From contig CAJWSU010000008.1 in the NCBI GenBank assembly GCA_913046335.1, positions 1 to 64,000 of the forward strand: DNA of 64,000 nucleotides. The letters run 5' to 3'. Under the pieces are notes generated by a model. The model searched no databases. It was not told the origin of the DNA and worked only from the letters and a program-made list of their open reading frames with translations. Position numbers and translations under genes: made by a program. Source of the DNA: TMED109 sp002684605 (GTDB lineage Bacteria; Pseudomonadota; Alphaproteobacteria; TMED109). This document shows, piece by piece, positions 43,163 to 51,720 of the stretch; position 1 is the first letter of the stretch; each line of letters begins with the position of its first letter.

Positions 43163-44446
43163 TTATGGCATAATATCGCGCTGTCTTAAAAAATTTCTCT
43201 CCATTACTTTATAAGAAACAAATTTTCTGCTTATTGTACCATTGTTATCAATACGAAAAAAGCCAAATATACCATTAAATCCTGAAGGGTTAGTTAAAAA
43301 TTTGTTGAAATCAGACATATTTTTTGCTTGTTTCAATGCAGCGGAACATAATGCTAAAATATCATAACCCAAGCCGCTAATTTCTATCGGAACACTATTA
43401 TATATTTTAAAATATCTAGATACAAAAGCTTCGAAAGAATATTGTTGTGGTGCTATAAAATGTCCTCCAAGTAAAGCAGGCTCATCAAGCACTTCAGGAT
43501 TATTCCATCCTGATATTCCAAAGTATTTTATTTCTTTAGGGTTAATTCCTCTATATTGTGCCCTAGCGGAAATTTCTTTTAGCTGCTTGCCTGAAGCGAT
43601 TATTAATAATCCATTATATTTTATATTTTTTTCTTGATCTAAAAGACTACCTAAATCAGAAAAATCATTAGATAAAATATCATAAAAATATATATTATGA
43701 ATTTTTATATTATTTTGTGTGCTCTGCTTTCTACTCTCTTGTAATGCTCTTTCGCCATAAACACTATTTGGAATAATAATAGCAACATCTTTTATTGCAT
43801 TGTTTTTAATTTCTTTAAATATTGCTTTAATTTGTTGCTGAGGAGAAAAACCTAAAACCCATAAACCTTTTTGTTTGATATTTTCATCGTTAGTAAATGA
43901 AAAAATAGGAATCTCTTTATTTATTACTTTTCTTATGGCAGATGCCTGAGAAGAAAAAATGGGACCCACTAAAATTGACACTCCTTCTTTCTCTAATTCT
44001 TTTGCAGAAAAAATAGCTTTTTCATCTGTATCACCCGAATCTCTAAATATTAATTTAATATTTTTGCTCTGCGTCTCAAATAAAGCCATTTCTAATGCAT
44101 TGTAAATAGCTTTACCAAGTTCTTTTTGTTCTCCTGAAAATGGAAGCAATAAGCCTATTTTAATAACCTTATCAAAAATTAATTCCTTTACTATTTTTTC
44201 ATCACTTTGAGGTTTACTTAAGATAATTTTTTTTTCTTTTATTAAAGGCTCAATATGTTTTTTACCCTCCTTTATACCTACTATAGGTTTTTGTTTTTCG
44301 CCTTTAGAGGTTTCTGGTTTTTTAGTAATTTCTTTATTCTTATTTATAACTATTAATATTTCTTCTTCTTTCATAAGGTCCACTGTTTTACAAGAGGCCA
44401 AACAAATGGAAAATACTATTATGATAATTAAATAAAAATAATTCAC
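43163..44446 (-). CDS. LppC/LpoA-like lipoprotein (penicillin-binding protein activator family)
   Basis: I place the start at a GTG at 44446, eight bases after AAGG, giving 427 residues. An ATG at 44518 would add 24 residues ahead of the signal and overlap the divergent rsmI. From the GTG the protein begins with a lipoprotein signal, IIIIVFSICLASC (Cys near residue 19). A lysine-rich linker follows, then a periplasmic-binding fold (IGLLLPFSGEQKELGKAIYN, ILVGPIFSSQASAIRKVIN, FSFTNDENIKQKGLWVLGFS). LpoA-type proteins activate the murein synthase PBP1A from the outer membrane; alphaproteobacterial members are named by fold. The rsmI-lppC divergent pair is conserved. Confidence 0.82.
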   Translation of the reverse strand: MNYFYLIIIIVFSICLASCKTVDLMKEEEILIVINKNKEITKKPETSKGEKQKPIVGIKEGKKHIEPLIKEKKIILSKPQSDEKIVKELIFDKVIKIGLLLPFSGEQKELGKAIYNALEMALFETQSKNIKLIFRDSGDTDEKAIFSAKELEKEGVSILVGPIFSSQASAIRKVINKEIPIFSFTNDENIKQKGLWVLGFSPQQQIKAIFKEIKNNAIKDVAIIIPNSVYGERALQESRKQSTQNNIKIHNIYFYDILSNDFSDLGSLLDQEKNIKYNGLLIIASGKQLKEISARAQYRGINPKEIKYFGISGWNNPEVLDEPALLGGHFIAPQQYSFEAFVSRYFKIYNSVPIEISGLGYDILALCSAALKQAKNMSDFNKFLTNPSGFNGIFGFFRIDNNGTISRKFVSYKVMERNFLRQRDIMP

Positions 44447-44516
44447 AAAAATAACCTTTTTTAAATATACTAATATAGAGTCTAATAATATATAAACTAA
44501 ATTGATAGAAGGCATC

Positions 44517-45371
44517 ATGAAAAAAATAACTTTAGGATCTATTTTTGTAATAGCAACCCCTATTGGAAACTCTGAAGATATTACAATTCGTGCTTTAAAA
44601 ACATTAGAAGAAGTTGATGCTATTGCTTGTGAAGATACTAGAATAACCTCAAAATTATGTAATATTCATAAAATAAATTGTAAAGGCAAACTTATTTCAT
44701 ATCATGAACATAATTCTCAAAAAATGATTCCTGTCCTTATCCAAAAAATTAAAAGTGGAATTAATTTAGGAATTGTAACAGACGCTGGGACTCCTTTAAT
44801 TTCAGATCCAGGTTATAAACTAATACAAGCAGCCTTAGATGAAAATATTGTTGTAAAAAGCGTTCCTGGACCTAGTGCTATAACAGCTGCCATTTCGGTT
44901 TCTGGTATTAGCTCAGATCAATTTATGTTTTTAGGTTTTCTTCCCAGAAAGCCTGTTATGAGAAAGAGAAGAATAATTTCTATTTCACATATAGATTCGT
45001 CAGTAGTAATATTTGAAAGTGCTAATAGGATAAATAAATTATTAAAAGATCTTTATGTGTTATTAGGTAATAGAAAAATTAGTGTAATGAGAGAAATTAC
45101 TAAATTTTATGAAGAAAATATAAGAGGAAATATAAGTGAAGTTATTGAGCAATGTAAAAATAAAACTTTAAAGGGAGAGATAGTGGTTTTGATAGAGAAG
45201 GCCGAAACTATAAAACCTGTGTATTCAAACGAGCAATTGATAGAAATGCTAAAAGAGATGTTGCCTAAATTTGGTGTTTCTAGAGCATCTAAAGAAATTG
45301 CAAAAAAAACTTTCATTAAAAGTGATTATATCTATAAACTGGCTTTGAGTATAAATGAAAATAAGTCTTAA
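44517..45371 (+). CDS. rsmI: 16S rRNA (cytidine-1402-2'-O)-methyltransferase RsmI
   Basis: From the ATG at 44517 this encodes 284 residues, beginning MKKITLGSIFVIATPIGNSE, the RsmI start. It continues with the SAM-binding tetrapyrrole-methylase fold (EDTRITSKLC, GTPLISDPGYKLI, VPGPSAITAAISVSG). A TTG at 44502 would add five residues but has no Shine-Dalgarno; AGAAGG lies four bases before the ATG. RsmI methylates the 2'-OH of C1402 in 16S rRNA. It is divergent from the LppC gene, a widely conserved pair. Confidence 0.95.
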   Translation: MKKITLGSIFVIATPIGNSEDITIRALKTLEEVDAIACEDTRITSKLCNIHKINCKGKLISYHEHNSQKMIPVLIQKIKSGINLGIVTDAGTPLISDPGYKLIQAALDENIVVKSVPGPSAITAAISVSGISSDQFMFLGFLPRKPVMRKRRIISISHIDSSVVIFESANRINKLLKDLYVLLGNRKISVMREITKFYEENIRGNISEVIEQCKNKTLKGEIVVLIEKAETIKPVYSNEQLIEMLKEMLPKFGVSRASKEIAKKTFIKSDYIYKLALSINENKS

Positions 45372-45389
45372 TTATTAAAAGGAATATCA

Positions 45390-45989
45390 ATGTATAAAAA
45401 CTTTAATCACTATTTTTTTCTATTCCTTATTATTATATGTCTTTCTGGTTGTGCTGGCACAATTGTAGGGGGCGCTGCCTCTGTTGGGTTAGCTTCAGTA
45501 CAAGAAAGGTCCATTAAGGACGCAGCTATAGACCTTAAATTAGAAATACAAATTCAAGAAAAATTATTTAGAGCTAATACTGACAAACTTTTTGTAAATG
45601 TAGATGTTGTTATACTAGAACAAAGAGTAATGCTAATTGGTAATGTCGAATCTCAAGAATTAAGAGATTTGGCATCTAAGATAGCTTGGGAAGTGTCTCC
45701 TAAAATAAAAAATGTTATAAATGAAATAACTGTAGGAAAAAAACCTACATTAGTAAGCCAAGCCCAAGATGCAAGGATCTCATTATCATTATCAGGCCTA
45801 TTAATCGGAGATGCAGAAATTTCAGATATAAATTTTACCCACTCTGTTTCAAAACAGGTAATATTTTTAATTGGCATTGCAAAAGATGATGAAGAACTAA
45901 ATAAAGTTATTAATCATGCAAGATCTGTAAAAGGTGTTAAAAAGGTTATTAGTCATCTTATGCTCATTAATGACAAAAAAAGAATGTAG
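45390..45989 (+). CDS. BON-domain lipoprotein (OsmY/DolP-like)
   Basis: The 199-residue protein has a lipoprotein signal with lipobox CLSGC (Cys about 21), a Gly-rich segment TIVGGAASVGLASVQER and two BON-like domains (KLFVNVDVVILEQRVMLIGN, and VSKQVIFLIGIAKDDEELNK). BON lipoproteins such as DolP support outer-membrane integrity. The order rsmI (with a UPF0102 gene in many genomes) followed by a BON lipoprotein and gshB is typical of Proteobacteria; here the UPF0102/YraN gene is missing. AAAGGAAT precedes the ATG. Confidence 0.85.
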   Translation: MYKNFNHYFFLFLIIICLSGCAGTIVGGAASVGLASVQERSIKDAAIDLKLEIQIQEKLFRANTDKLFVNVDVVILEQRVMLIGNVESQELRDLASKIAWEVSPKIKNVINEITVGKKPTLVSQAQDARISLSLSGLLIGDAEISDINFTHSVSKQVIFLIGIAKDDEELNKVINHARSVKGVKKVISHLMLINDKKRM

Positions 45990-45997
45990 TTAATAAT

Positions 45998-46936
45998 ATG
46001 TCAAAAATTTCTGTTCAAATGGACCCTATAGAGCTTGTAGATATAAAAGCTGATACTACTTTTGCTCTTACATTAGAAGCTTATAAAAGAGGACATGAGC
46101 TGTTTTATTATAATCCTAAGAACTTATCTTATTATAATGGTAAAGTTTATGCAAAAGGACAAACCATTATTAATATGAAAGATTCTCATAATGAGTATGT
46201 AGACCTTTCTGAAGAAATAGTAAAAGATTTGTCAAAAGAAGATGTGATCTTATTAAGACAAGACCCTCCTTTTGATATGACCTATATAACGAATACACAT
46301 ATTCTAGAAACTCTTCATCCTAAAACTTTTGTTGTAAACAATCCCTTTGAAGTCAGGAATGCGCCAGAAAAATTATTTGTTAATAAATTTAAAGAGTTTA
46401 TACCAGAGACTTTAATAACCCGCGACTTCATAGAAATTAATAAATTTAGAAAAGAATTTAAGGATATAATAGTTAAACCATTATATGGAAATGGAGGAAA
46501 ACAAGTCTTTCATATTAGAGAAGATGACCCAAACTTATCTTCTTTATTAGAAATGTTTTTTGACTATTCTAATGAGCCAATAATTATTCAGCGATACCTA
46601 CCCGAAGTGAGAAAAGGAGATTGTAGAGTAATTATGATAAATGGAGAGGTTGTCGGTGCGGTAAATAGAGTGCCTCCTATGGGAGAAGCACGCTCTAATC
46701 TTCATGTAGGAGGAAAAGCGGAAAGAAAAACTCTGTCTAATAAGGAAATGGAAATATGTGAGGCTTTAAGTGTAGAATTAAAAAACAGAGAACTTATTTT
46801 AGTTGGTTTAGATATAATAGGAGATTATTTAACAGAAATAAATGTTACCTCCCCAACAGGAATACAAGAAATATCTAAGTTTAATAAAACTAATTTAAGT
46901 GCTAAGTTTTGGGATGCAGTAGAGAGCTATATTTAG
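45998..46936 (+). CDS. gshB: Glutathione synthetase
   Basis: The 312-residue protein has the GshB N-domain (MDPIELVDIKADTTFALTLEA), the ATP-grasp elements IVKPLYGNGGKQVFHI near 157-172 and IIQRYLPEVRKGDCRVIMING near 195, and the terminal ITEINVTSPTGIQEI. It joins glycine to gamma-glutamylcysteine in the cytoplasm. Length is normal. It starts eight bases after the BON gene and ends four bases into the convergent HIT gene. Confidence 0.96.
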   Translation: MSKISVQMDPIELVDIKADTTFALTLEAYKRGHELFYYNPKNLSYYNGKVYAKGQTIINMKDSHNEYVDLSEEIVKDLSKEDVILLRQDPPFDMTYITNTHILETLHPKTFVVNNPFEVRNAPEKLFVNKFKEFIPETLITRDFIEINKFRKEFKDIIVKPLYGNGGKQVFHIREDDPNLSSLLEMFFDYSNEPIIIQRYLPEVRKGDCRVIMINGEVVGAVNRVPPMGEARSNLHVGGKAERKTLSNKEMEICEALSVELKNRELILVGLDIIGDYLTEINVTSPTGIQEISKFNKTNLSAKFWDAVESYI

Positions 46937-47310
46937 GCTATTATTAATTTTTTAATAAACCCTCCTAATGGCTGCCCTCCAAGTATATGAAAATGTAAAT
47001 GTTGAACTTCTTGATGCCCATCGTCTCCTATATTTGTTAAAACTCTATAACCATCATGTATAATTTTTTCTTTTTTAACTACTTTAGATATACAATCAAA
47101 TATATCTATTTTTTCTATACTCTCTGCATGTGATATAAAATCATCTAAATTTATATAATTTTTTTTAGGAATTACTAAAACATGAACCTTGGCACGTGGG
47201 TTTATATCTCTAAAAGCTAATGTATGCTCAGATTCTAAGACCTTATCGCAAGGGATTAATCCTCTTAATATTTTGAAAAAAATATTATCTTCATTATAAT
47301 ATTGGTTCAT
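46933..47310 (-). CDS. HIT-family hydrolase (HinT-like)
   Basis: The 125-residue protein shows the histidine-triad motif in VQHLHFHILGGQPLGG near 106-121 and the N-terminal IFFKILRGLIPCDKVLE. HinT-type proteins hydrolyse nucleoside phosphoramidates. It follows hisE by 11 bases, the common alphaproteobacterial hisE-HIT order, and is probably the last gene of the his transcript. It overlaps the convergent gshB by four bases. Confidence 0.92.
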   Translation of the reverse strand: MNQYYNEDNIFFKILRGLIPCDKVLESEHTLAFRDINPRAKVHVLVIPKKNYINLDDFISHAESIEKIDIFDCISKVVKKEKIIHDGYRVLTNIGDDGHQEVQHLHFHILGGQPLGGFIKKLIIA

Positions 47311-47321
47311 AAAAAGTCCTA

Positions 47322-47657
47322 TTAATTTTTTCTACTCGCTTTTTCTTCATGTCCAGACATAGTCTCTCTATTTTTTAATTCCTCCATAATCTCTTCCGGA
47401 ACAATATTCAAAGATTTCCACAAAACAAAAAGGTGAAATAATAAGTCTGAAGATTCTTTTATGGTTTCTGTTTTGTCTTTAGAAATTGCAGCAAGAGCAG
47501 TTTCAATTGCCTCTTCTCCTAATTTCTTAGAGCATTCTTTTACTCCCTTTGAAAGTAAAAAGGAAACGTAAGAATCTCCTGGGGCAGAACTTAAAGCTCT
47601 TTCTTCAATTTTTGCCCATAGTAACTCAAAATATTTAAATGATTGTGTGTTATCCAT
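47322..47657 (-). CDS. hisE: Phosphoribosyl-ATP diphosphatase HisE
   Basis: From the ATG at 47657 the protein has 111 residues. A TTG four codons upstream lacks a Shine-Dalgarno, whereas GGA lies seven bases before the ATG. The MazG-like helical fold is clear: KKLGEEAIETALAAISKD with the metal-binding acidic residues, then IKESSDLLFHLFVLW. HisE removes pyrophosphate from phosphoribosyl-ATP in histidine synthesis. HisI is not fused to it and is not in the window. Confidence 0.94.
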   Translation of the reverse strand: MDNTQSFKYFELLWAKIEERALSSAPGDSYVSFLLSKGVKECSKKLGEEAIETALAAISKDKTETIKESSDLLFHLFVLWKSLNIVPEEIMEELKNRETMSGHEEKASRKN

Positions 47658-47710
47658 AAACTTATCCAAAACTAAAAGTTAAATATATAAAACTATTTTA
47701 TATTCTTTAT

Positions 47711-48466
47711 TTATAGCCTAATATTTAGGCTAGCCTCTGTCATTGCTTTTCTCGCATCTTGTATTTTAAATTTTCCGAAATGAAAAATAGAAGCCGCTAA
47801 TACTGCATTAGCTCCGCCTTCCTTAACACCTTCAACTAGGTGCTCTAGAGTTCCTACTCCTCCAGACGCTATAACAGGCACAGATACTTTGCTAGTGATC
47901 CTTTTTAATAAATCCACATCAAAACCTTTACCTGTTCCGTCTCGATCCATAGAAGTTATTAATAGTTCTCCTGCACCCTTCTCCGTAATAGATTGTGCCC
48001 ATTCTATGGCATCTATTCCTGTTTCCTGTCTCCCTCCATGAGTATATACCATCCATTTGTCTTTATATTTTTTTACATCTATTGCCACTACGATGCATTG
48101 TGAACCAAATTTGTTAGCACCTTCTTCTACAATTCTAGGATCTATTATTGCACTTGTATTAATACCTACTTTATCTGCGCCGGCTAGTAAAAGGTTTCTG
48201 ATATCAGCTAAGCTTCTAACACCTCCCCCTACTGTTAGAGGCATAAAACATTGGTCTGCTGTTCTGTTAACCACATCTAATAATATATTTCTATTATCAG
48301 AACTTGCTGTTATATCTAAAAAACATAATTCATCAGCTCCCTGTAAATCATATACTTTCGCCTGCTCTACTGGGTCACCAGCATCTTTTAAATCTACAAA
48401 GTTAATGCCTTTTACAACTCTACCATCTTTAACATCTAAACATGGGATAATTCTTGTTTTTAACAT
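47711..48466 (-). CDS. hisF: Imidazole glycerol phosphate synthase cyclase subunit HisF
   Basis: The 251-residue TIM barrel starts RIIPCLDVKDGRVVKGINF, with the catalytic Asp in CLD, and has DKVGINTSAI near 100, ITSMDRDGTGKGFD near 170 with the second catalytic Asp, and IASGGVGTLEHL. It cyclises PRFAR with ammonia from HisH. Its ATG overlaps the hisA stop by one base. Confidence 0.97.
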   Translation of the reverse strand: MLKTRIIPCLDVKDGRVVKGINFVDLKDAGDPVEQAKVYDLQGADELCFLDITASSDNRNILLDVVNRTADQCFMPLTVGGGVRSLADIRNLLLAGADKVGINTSAIIDPRIVEEGANKFGSQCIVVAIDVKKYKDKWMVYTHGGRQETGIDAIEWAQSITEKGAGELLITSMDRDGTGKGFDVDLLKRITSKVSVPVIASGGVGTLEHLVEGVKEGGANAVLAASIFHFGKFKIQDARKAMTEASLNIRL

Positions 48467-49191
48467 TATTTACCTATTATTCTATTGCACTCGTCTATAT
48501 CTATGCGGTTATCATAAATTGCTCGGCCACTGATTACTCCCATTATACCTAAACATTTTTTACTTTTTATTTCCTGAATATCTTTTATTGAAGATATTCC
48601 TCCAGATACTATAACAGGTATATTAATGCTCTCTGCTAATTCTATCGTTTCATTAATAGCTGGCCCCATTAATATTCCATCTCTGTTAATATCTGTATAA
48701 ATTACTGCAGATACGCCTACATCTTCAAATTTTTTAACTAAATCTAGCGCTTTAATTTTTGTCTGTTTTACCCATCCCTCTACAGCAACCATTCCCTCTC
48801 TTGCATCTATACCTACTGCTATTTTTCCTGGATGTTTTTTACAAGCCTTAATTACCAATTCTGGATTTTTTAAAGCCATTGTACCTAGAATTACTCTGTC
48901 TATACCTGTAGATATCCACAAATCTATTGTTTCAAGACTTCTAATGCCTCCACCAAGTTGTATTTTTATATTTACTTTTTTTATTATATTTTCTACAGCC
49001 TTCTGATTTATAGGCTTTCCTTCGAAAGCTCCATTTAAATCTACTAAGTGTAACCAAGAACACCCTGATTTTAAAAATGAGGAAGCTCTTGATACAGGGT
49101 CAGAATCAAAAATTGTGGCTTTATTCATATCTCCTTTCTCTAACCTAACACATTGACCGTCCTTTAAGTCTATAGCAGGGAAAAAAATCAT
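48466..49191 (-). CDS. hisA: Phosphoribosylformimino-5-aminoimidazole carboxamide ribotide isomerase HisA
   Basis: The 241-residue half-barrel duplication starts IFFPAIDLKDGQCVRLEKGD and has IQLGGGIRSLETID near 75, VIYTDINRDGILMGPAINET near 165 and PVIVSGGISSIKDI. It isomerises ProFAR to PRFAR. It starts four bases before the end of the upstream GNAT gene, so coupling is tight. Confidence 0.96.
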   Translation of the reverse strand: MIFFPAIDLKDGQCVRLEKGDMNKATIFDSDPVSRASSFLKSGCSWLHLVDLNGAFEGKPINQKAVENIIKKVNIKIQLGGGIRSLETIDLWISTGIDRVILGTMALKNPELVIKACKKHPGKIAVGIDAREGMVAVEGWVKQTKIKALDLVKKFEDVGVSAVIYTDINRDGILMGPAINETIELAESINIPVIVSGGISSIKDIQEIKSKKCLGIMGVISGRAIYDNRIDIDECNRIIGK

Positions 49192-49745
49192 ACTATACCT
49201 TTTTTATCTTCTAAACGCTTATAATAATAGCTGCCGGAAACTACTTTTTCATTAACTATATGATATGCAGGTAAGGTGCCCCATTTAATGTAGCCTGATG
49301 ATTCATATAAGCTTATTGCACGTTCTTGTGTCTCCCTTACTTCTAGAAGAATTTGGCTAAAACCATTTTTAAAAGACAAATCTTCTCCTGCCTCTAATAA
49401 CTTTCTTGCTAGTCCATGGCCTCTAGCCCATGGCGAAACAAAATGTGTGTCTATAGTGGCAGAGAATGATGATGCTTCATTACTTCTATTCGGAAACACT
49501 AATTGTAAAGAAGCTGCGACCGCTCCTTCGAAGCTTCCAATGAAAAGGTTTCTTTGCGGCATTGCAAGTACTCCTTTCCAGTAATTTTCTAAGTTTTTTC
49601 TTGGGGGTGGCTTGATCCAACTAAATCCTATTCCGGCTGTTATAGCCTCTTCAGTAGCTTTACATAGCTCCTGTAATTCCCCCGCGCTAAATTTTTTTAT
49701 TAAATTTACGGATAGTTTTTTATTGTTGTCTATCATGGTGTCCAT
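49188..49745 (-). CDS. GNAT-family N-acetyltransferase inserted in the his operon
   Basis: The 185-residue protein is a single GNAT domain. The acetyl-CoA loop region is WARGHGLARKLLEAGEDLSF near 115-134, with AISLYESSGYIKWGTLPAYH near 150 as the C-terminal block. It has no signal peptide. It overlaps hisH by 13 bases and hisA by 4, so it is translated as part of the histidine operon. No role in histidine synthesis is known for this family, and the acceptor is unknown. Confidence 0.85.
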   Translation of the reverse strand: MDTMIDNNKKLSVNLIKKFSAGELQELCKATEEAITAGIGFSWIKPPPRKNLENYWKGVLAMPQRNLFIGSFEGAVAASLQLVFPNRSNEASSFSATIDTHFVSPWARGHGLARKLLEAGEDLSFKNGFSQILLEVRETQERAISLYESSGYIKWGTLPAYHIVNEKVVSGSYYYKRLEDKKGIV

Positions 49746-50374
49746 TCCAAGAAGTTTTTTATAAATTGTATGCCTGCAGTCTGACTTTTTTCTGGATGAA
49801 ACTGAGTACCAATAATGTTGTCTTTTAAAACTACAGCCGTTATATCGCCTCCATAATGGGTTTTTGCAAGAACTAATTTATTATTCTTCACATTAAATTT
49901 ATACGAATGCACAAAATAAAAATCTTCATCTTGTTTTATTCTGTTAAAAAGAGTGTGTTTTTTATTAAAGTGTACGGAGTTCCAGCCCATATGAGGGACC
50001 TTCATTTCTGCTTCTACTATTTCTATTGAACTAACGTCACCTTCTATCCAAGAAAGTCCCTCAGTATAACCATATTCTTTACTAAAATTTGCTAGTAATT
50101 GCATTCCAACACATATCCCCAAAAAAGGTTTTGCATCTTTAAGAATCATATCATGTAATAAATTAACTAAACCTTTGATATTATTCATACCCTGCATACA
50201 ATCAGAAAAAGCTCCTACGCCAGGCAAGACTACTTTGTCTACTTTCTTAAGCTCTTCTAAACTATCTACAATTATAATTTGAAAATTCTTACCTAATAGT
50301 GATGAAGCTTTTTCAAAAGACTTATATACAGAACGAATATTGCCAGAGCCGTAATCAATTATACCTACACGCAT
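49733..50374 (-). CDS. hisH: Imidazole glycerol phosphate synthase glutaminase subunit HisH
   Basis: The 213-residue class I glutamine amidotransferase starts VGIIDYGSGNIRSV, with the nucleophile in LGICVGMQLLANF (Cys about 84) and the His/Glu pair in GTQFHPEKSQTAG near 190. It supplies ammonia to HisF. It follows hisB by 19 bases. Confidence 0.97.
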   Translation of the reverse strand: MRVGIIDYGSGNIRSVYKSFEKASSLLGKNFQIIIVDSLEELKKVDKVVLPGVGAFSDCMQGMNNIKGLVNLLHDMILKDAKPFLGICVGMQLLANFSKEYGYTEGLSWIEGDVSSIEIVEAEMKVPHMGWNSVHFNKKHTLFNRIKQDEDFYFVHSYKFNVKNNKLVLAKTHYGGDITAVVLKDNIIGTQFHPEKSQTAGIQFIKNFLEWTP

Positions 50375-50393
50375 TATCTAACAATCTTTCTTC

Positions 50394-50993
50394 TTAACCA
50401 TCTTGTCTTAAAACACCTTTTGTTGAAGGAACCTGCTCAATAATTCTTGGCTCTATTCTCACTGCATCTCTTAAAGACCGCGCTAAGCCCTTATAACAAG
50501 ATTCAATTATGTGATGGTTATTTGTGCCATATAAATTCTCTACATGAATATTTGCTCCTATTGCTTGAGCAAAAGCCTGAAACCATTCTTTAAAAAGCTC
50601 TGTATCCATTTCTCCTAGTCTTTTTTGAGTAAAAGAAACCTTCCATACTAAATATGGTCTTCCTGATAAATCAATTACTACTCTCGTTAAAGTTTCGTCC
50701 ATAGGAATATGTGCGTTTCCATATCTATTAATTCCTTTTCTTTCTCCTAATGCTTTTGATATAGCTTCGCCTATTACATATCCAGAATCCTCAGTTGTAT
50801 GATGATCATCTATATGCAAATCTCCTTTAGCTTTTAAATCAATGTCTAATAAACCATGTCTGGATATTTGTTCTACCATATGGTCTAAGAAACCTATTCC
50901 TGTATCAATATTAGATTTGCCGACTCCATCTATATTTACGTCCGACGAAATTTGAGTCTCTTTTGTGTTTCTTTTTACTTTTGCTTTTCGCAT
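50394..50993 (-). CDS. hisB: Imidazoleglycerol-phosphate dehydratase HisB
   Basis: The 199-residue monofunctional HisB has the manganese-binding blocks GFLDHMVEQISRHGLLDI near 34 and DDHHTTEDSGYVIGEAI near 62, repeated as NNHHIIESCYKGLARSLRDA near 158. It dehydrates imidazoleglycerol phosphate. It is probably the first gene of the his operon here; the AT-rich gap to the Smr gene (50994-51077) should hold the promoter. Confidence 0.97.
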   Translation of the reverse strand: MRKAKVKRNTKETQISSDVNIDGVGKSNIDTGIGFLDHMVEQISRHGLLDIDLKAKGDLHIDDHHTTEDSGYVIGEAISKALGERKGINRYGNAHIPMDETLTRVVIDLSGRPYLVWKVSFTQKRLGEMDTELFKEWFQAFAQAIGANIHVENLYGTNNHHIIESCYKGLARSLRDAVRIEPRIIEQVPSTKGVLRQDG

Positions 50994-51077
50994 AGCGTCT
51001 TCCTATTTATTCTTAACAAGTGATTTATATAGTATAATAATATTACTATAGTAACATAATTAATTCTTATTTCTAAT

Positions 51078-51668
51078 TTATCTAACCCTTCTTAATAAAA
51101 CATATAAAGCACCTTCTCCTCCATCTCTAGGAGTTGCCCATGACGTCATTAAAATAACTTCTTTTAATGGTGAGAGATTTAGCCATTTAGGAACTTCTTT
51201 TTTTAAAACGCCTTCTGATCCCATCTTTCCAAATTTTTTTCCTGTAATGATTAATATGCTCCTTATATTGTTTTTATAGCATTTAATAATCTCGTCATTA
51301 ATATAGCTATGCGCTCTAAACTGAGTGAATCCATGAAGGTCTATAGTTCTTTCTGGTCTTATTTTTCCTTTTTTTAGCTTTTCTGCCTGACTTGCAGAAA
51401 TACCACTAGGTACTTTCTTAGGGTCTAGTTCTTCAATTTTTCTATTTTTATTAACAGGCGTACTACCAGTTTTTATATTGTTCTTATTTACCTGGGTATT
51501 TGTTACTAAAGGGTTCTTTTGATTAATGATTATATTTATTTTTTTTTCTGAATTTACTTTTTTATAAACATGTCTATTAGCTTTTATATATTTTTTGTCA
51601 TTTTTGGTAATACTCTCCCATAAATCATCATCTTCAATAATACTGTTATTTTTATTATCTTTTTGCAT
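51078..51668 (-). CDS. Smr-domain protein (MutS2 C-terminal-like endonuclease domain)
   Basis: The 196-residue protein has a long charged, asparagine/lysine-rich N-terminal half followed by an Smr domain: TIDLHGFTQFRAHSYIND near 106 with the DLHG motif, and RSILIITGKKFGKMGSEGVL near 132, then a terminal GEGALYVLLRRVR. Smr domains nick DNA or RNA. The usual TGKG is TGKKF here. In many alphaproteobacteria it lies directly next to mltA; here lldD and a cyclase gene intervene. Confidence 0.85.
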   Translation of the reverse strand: MQKDNKNNSIIEDDDLWESITKNDKKYIKANRHVYKKVNSEKKINIIINQKNPLVTNTQVNKNNIKTGSTPVNKNRKIEELDPKKVPSGISASQAEKLKKGKIRPERTIDLHGFTQFRAHSYINDEIIKCYKNNIRSILIITGKKFGKMGSEGVLKKEVPKWLNLSPLKEVILMTSWATPRDGGEGALYVLLRRVR

Positions 51669-51720
51669 TTATTGTGCTTATTTTTAGAAAAATAGAATCT
51701 TTCATTAATTATAAATGACT

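Noticed and set aside
44447..44518. Extended N-terminus of the LppC-like protein from the ATG at 44518
   Set aside because: It would put 24 residues before the lipoprotein signal and overlap rsmI; the GTG at 44446 has AAGG eight bases upstream.
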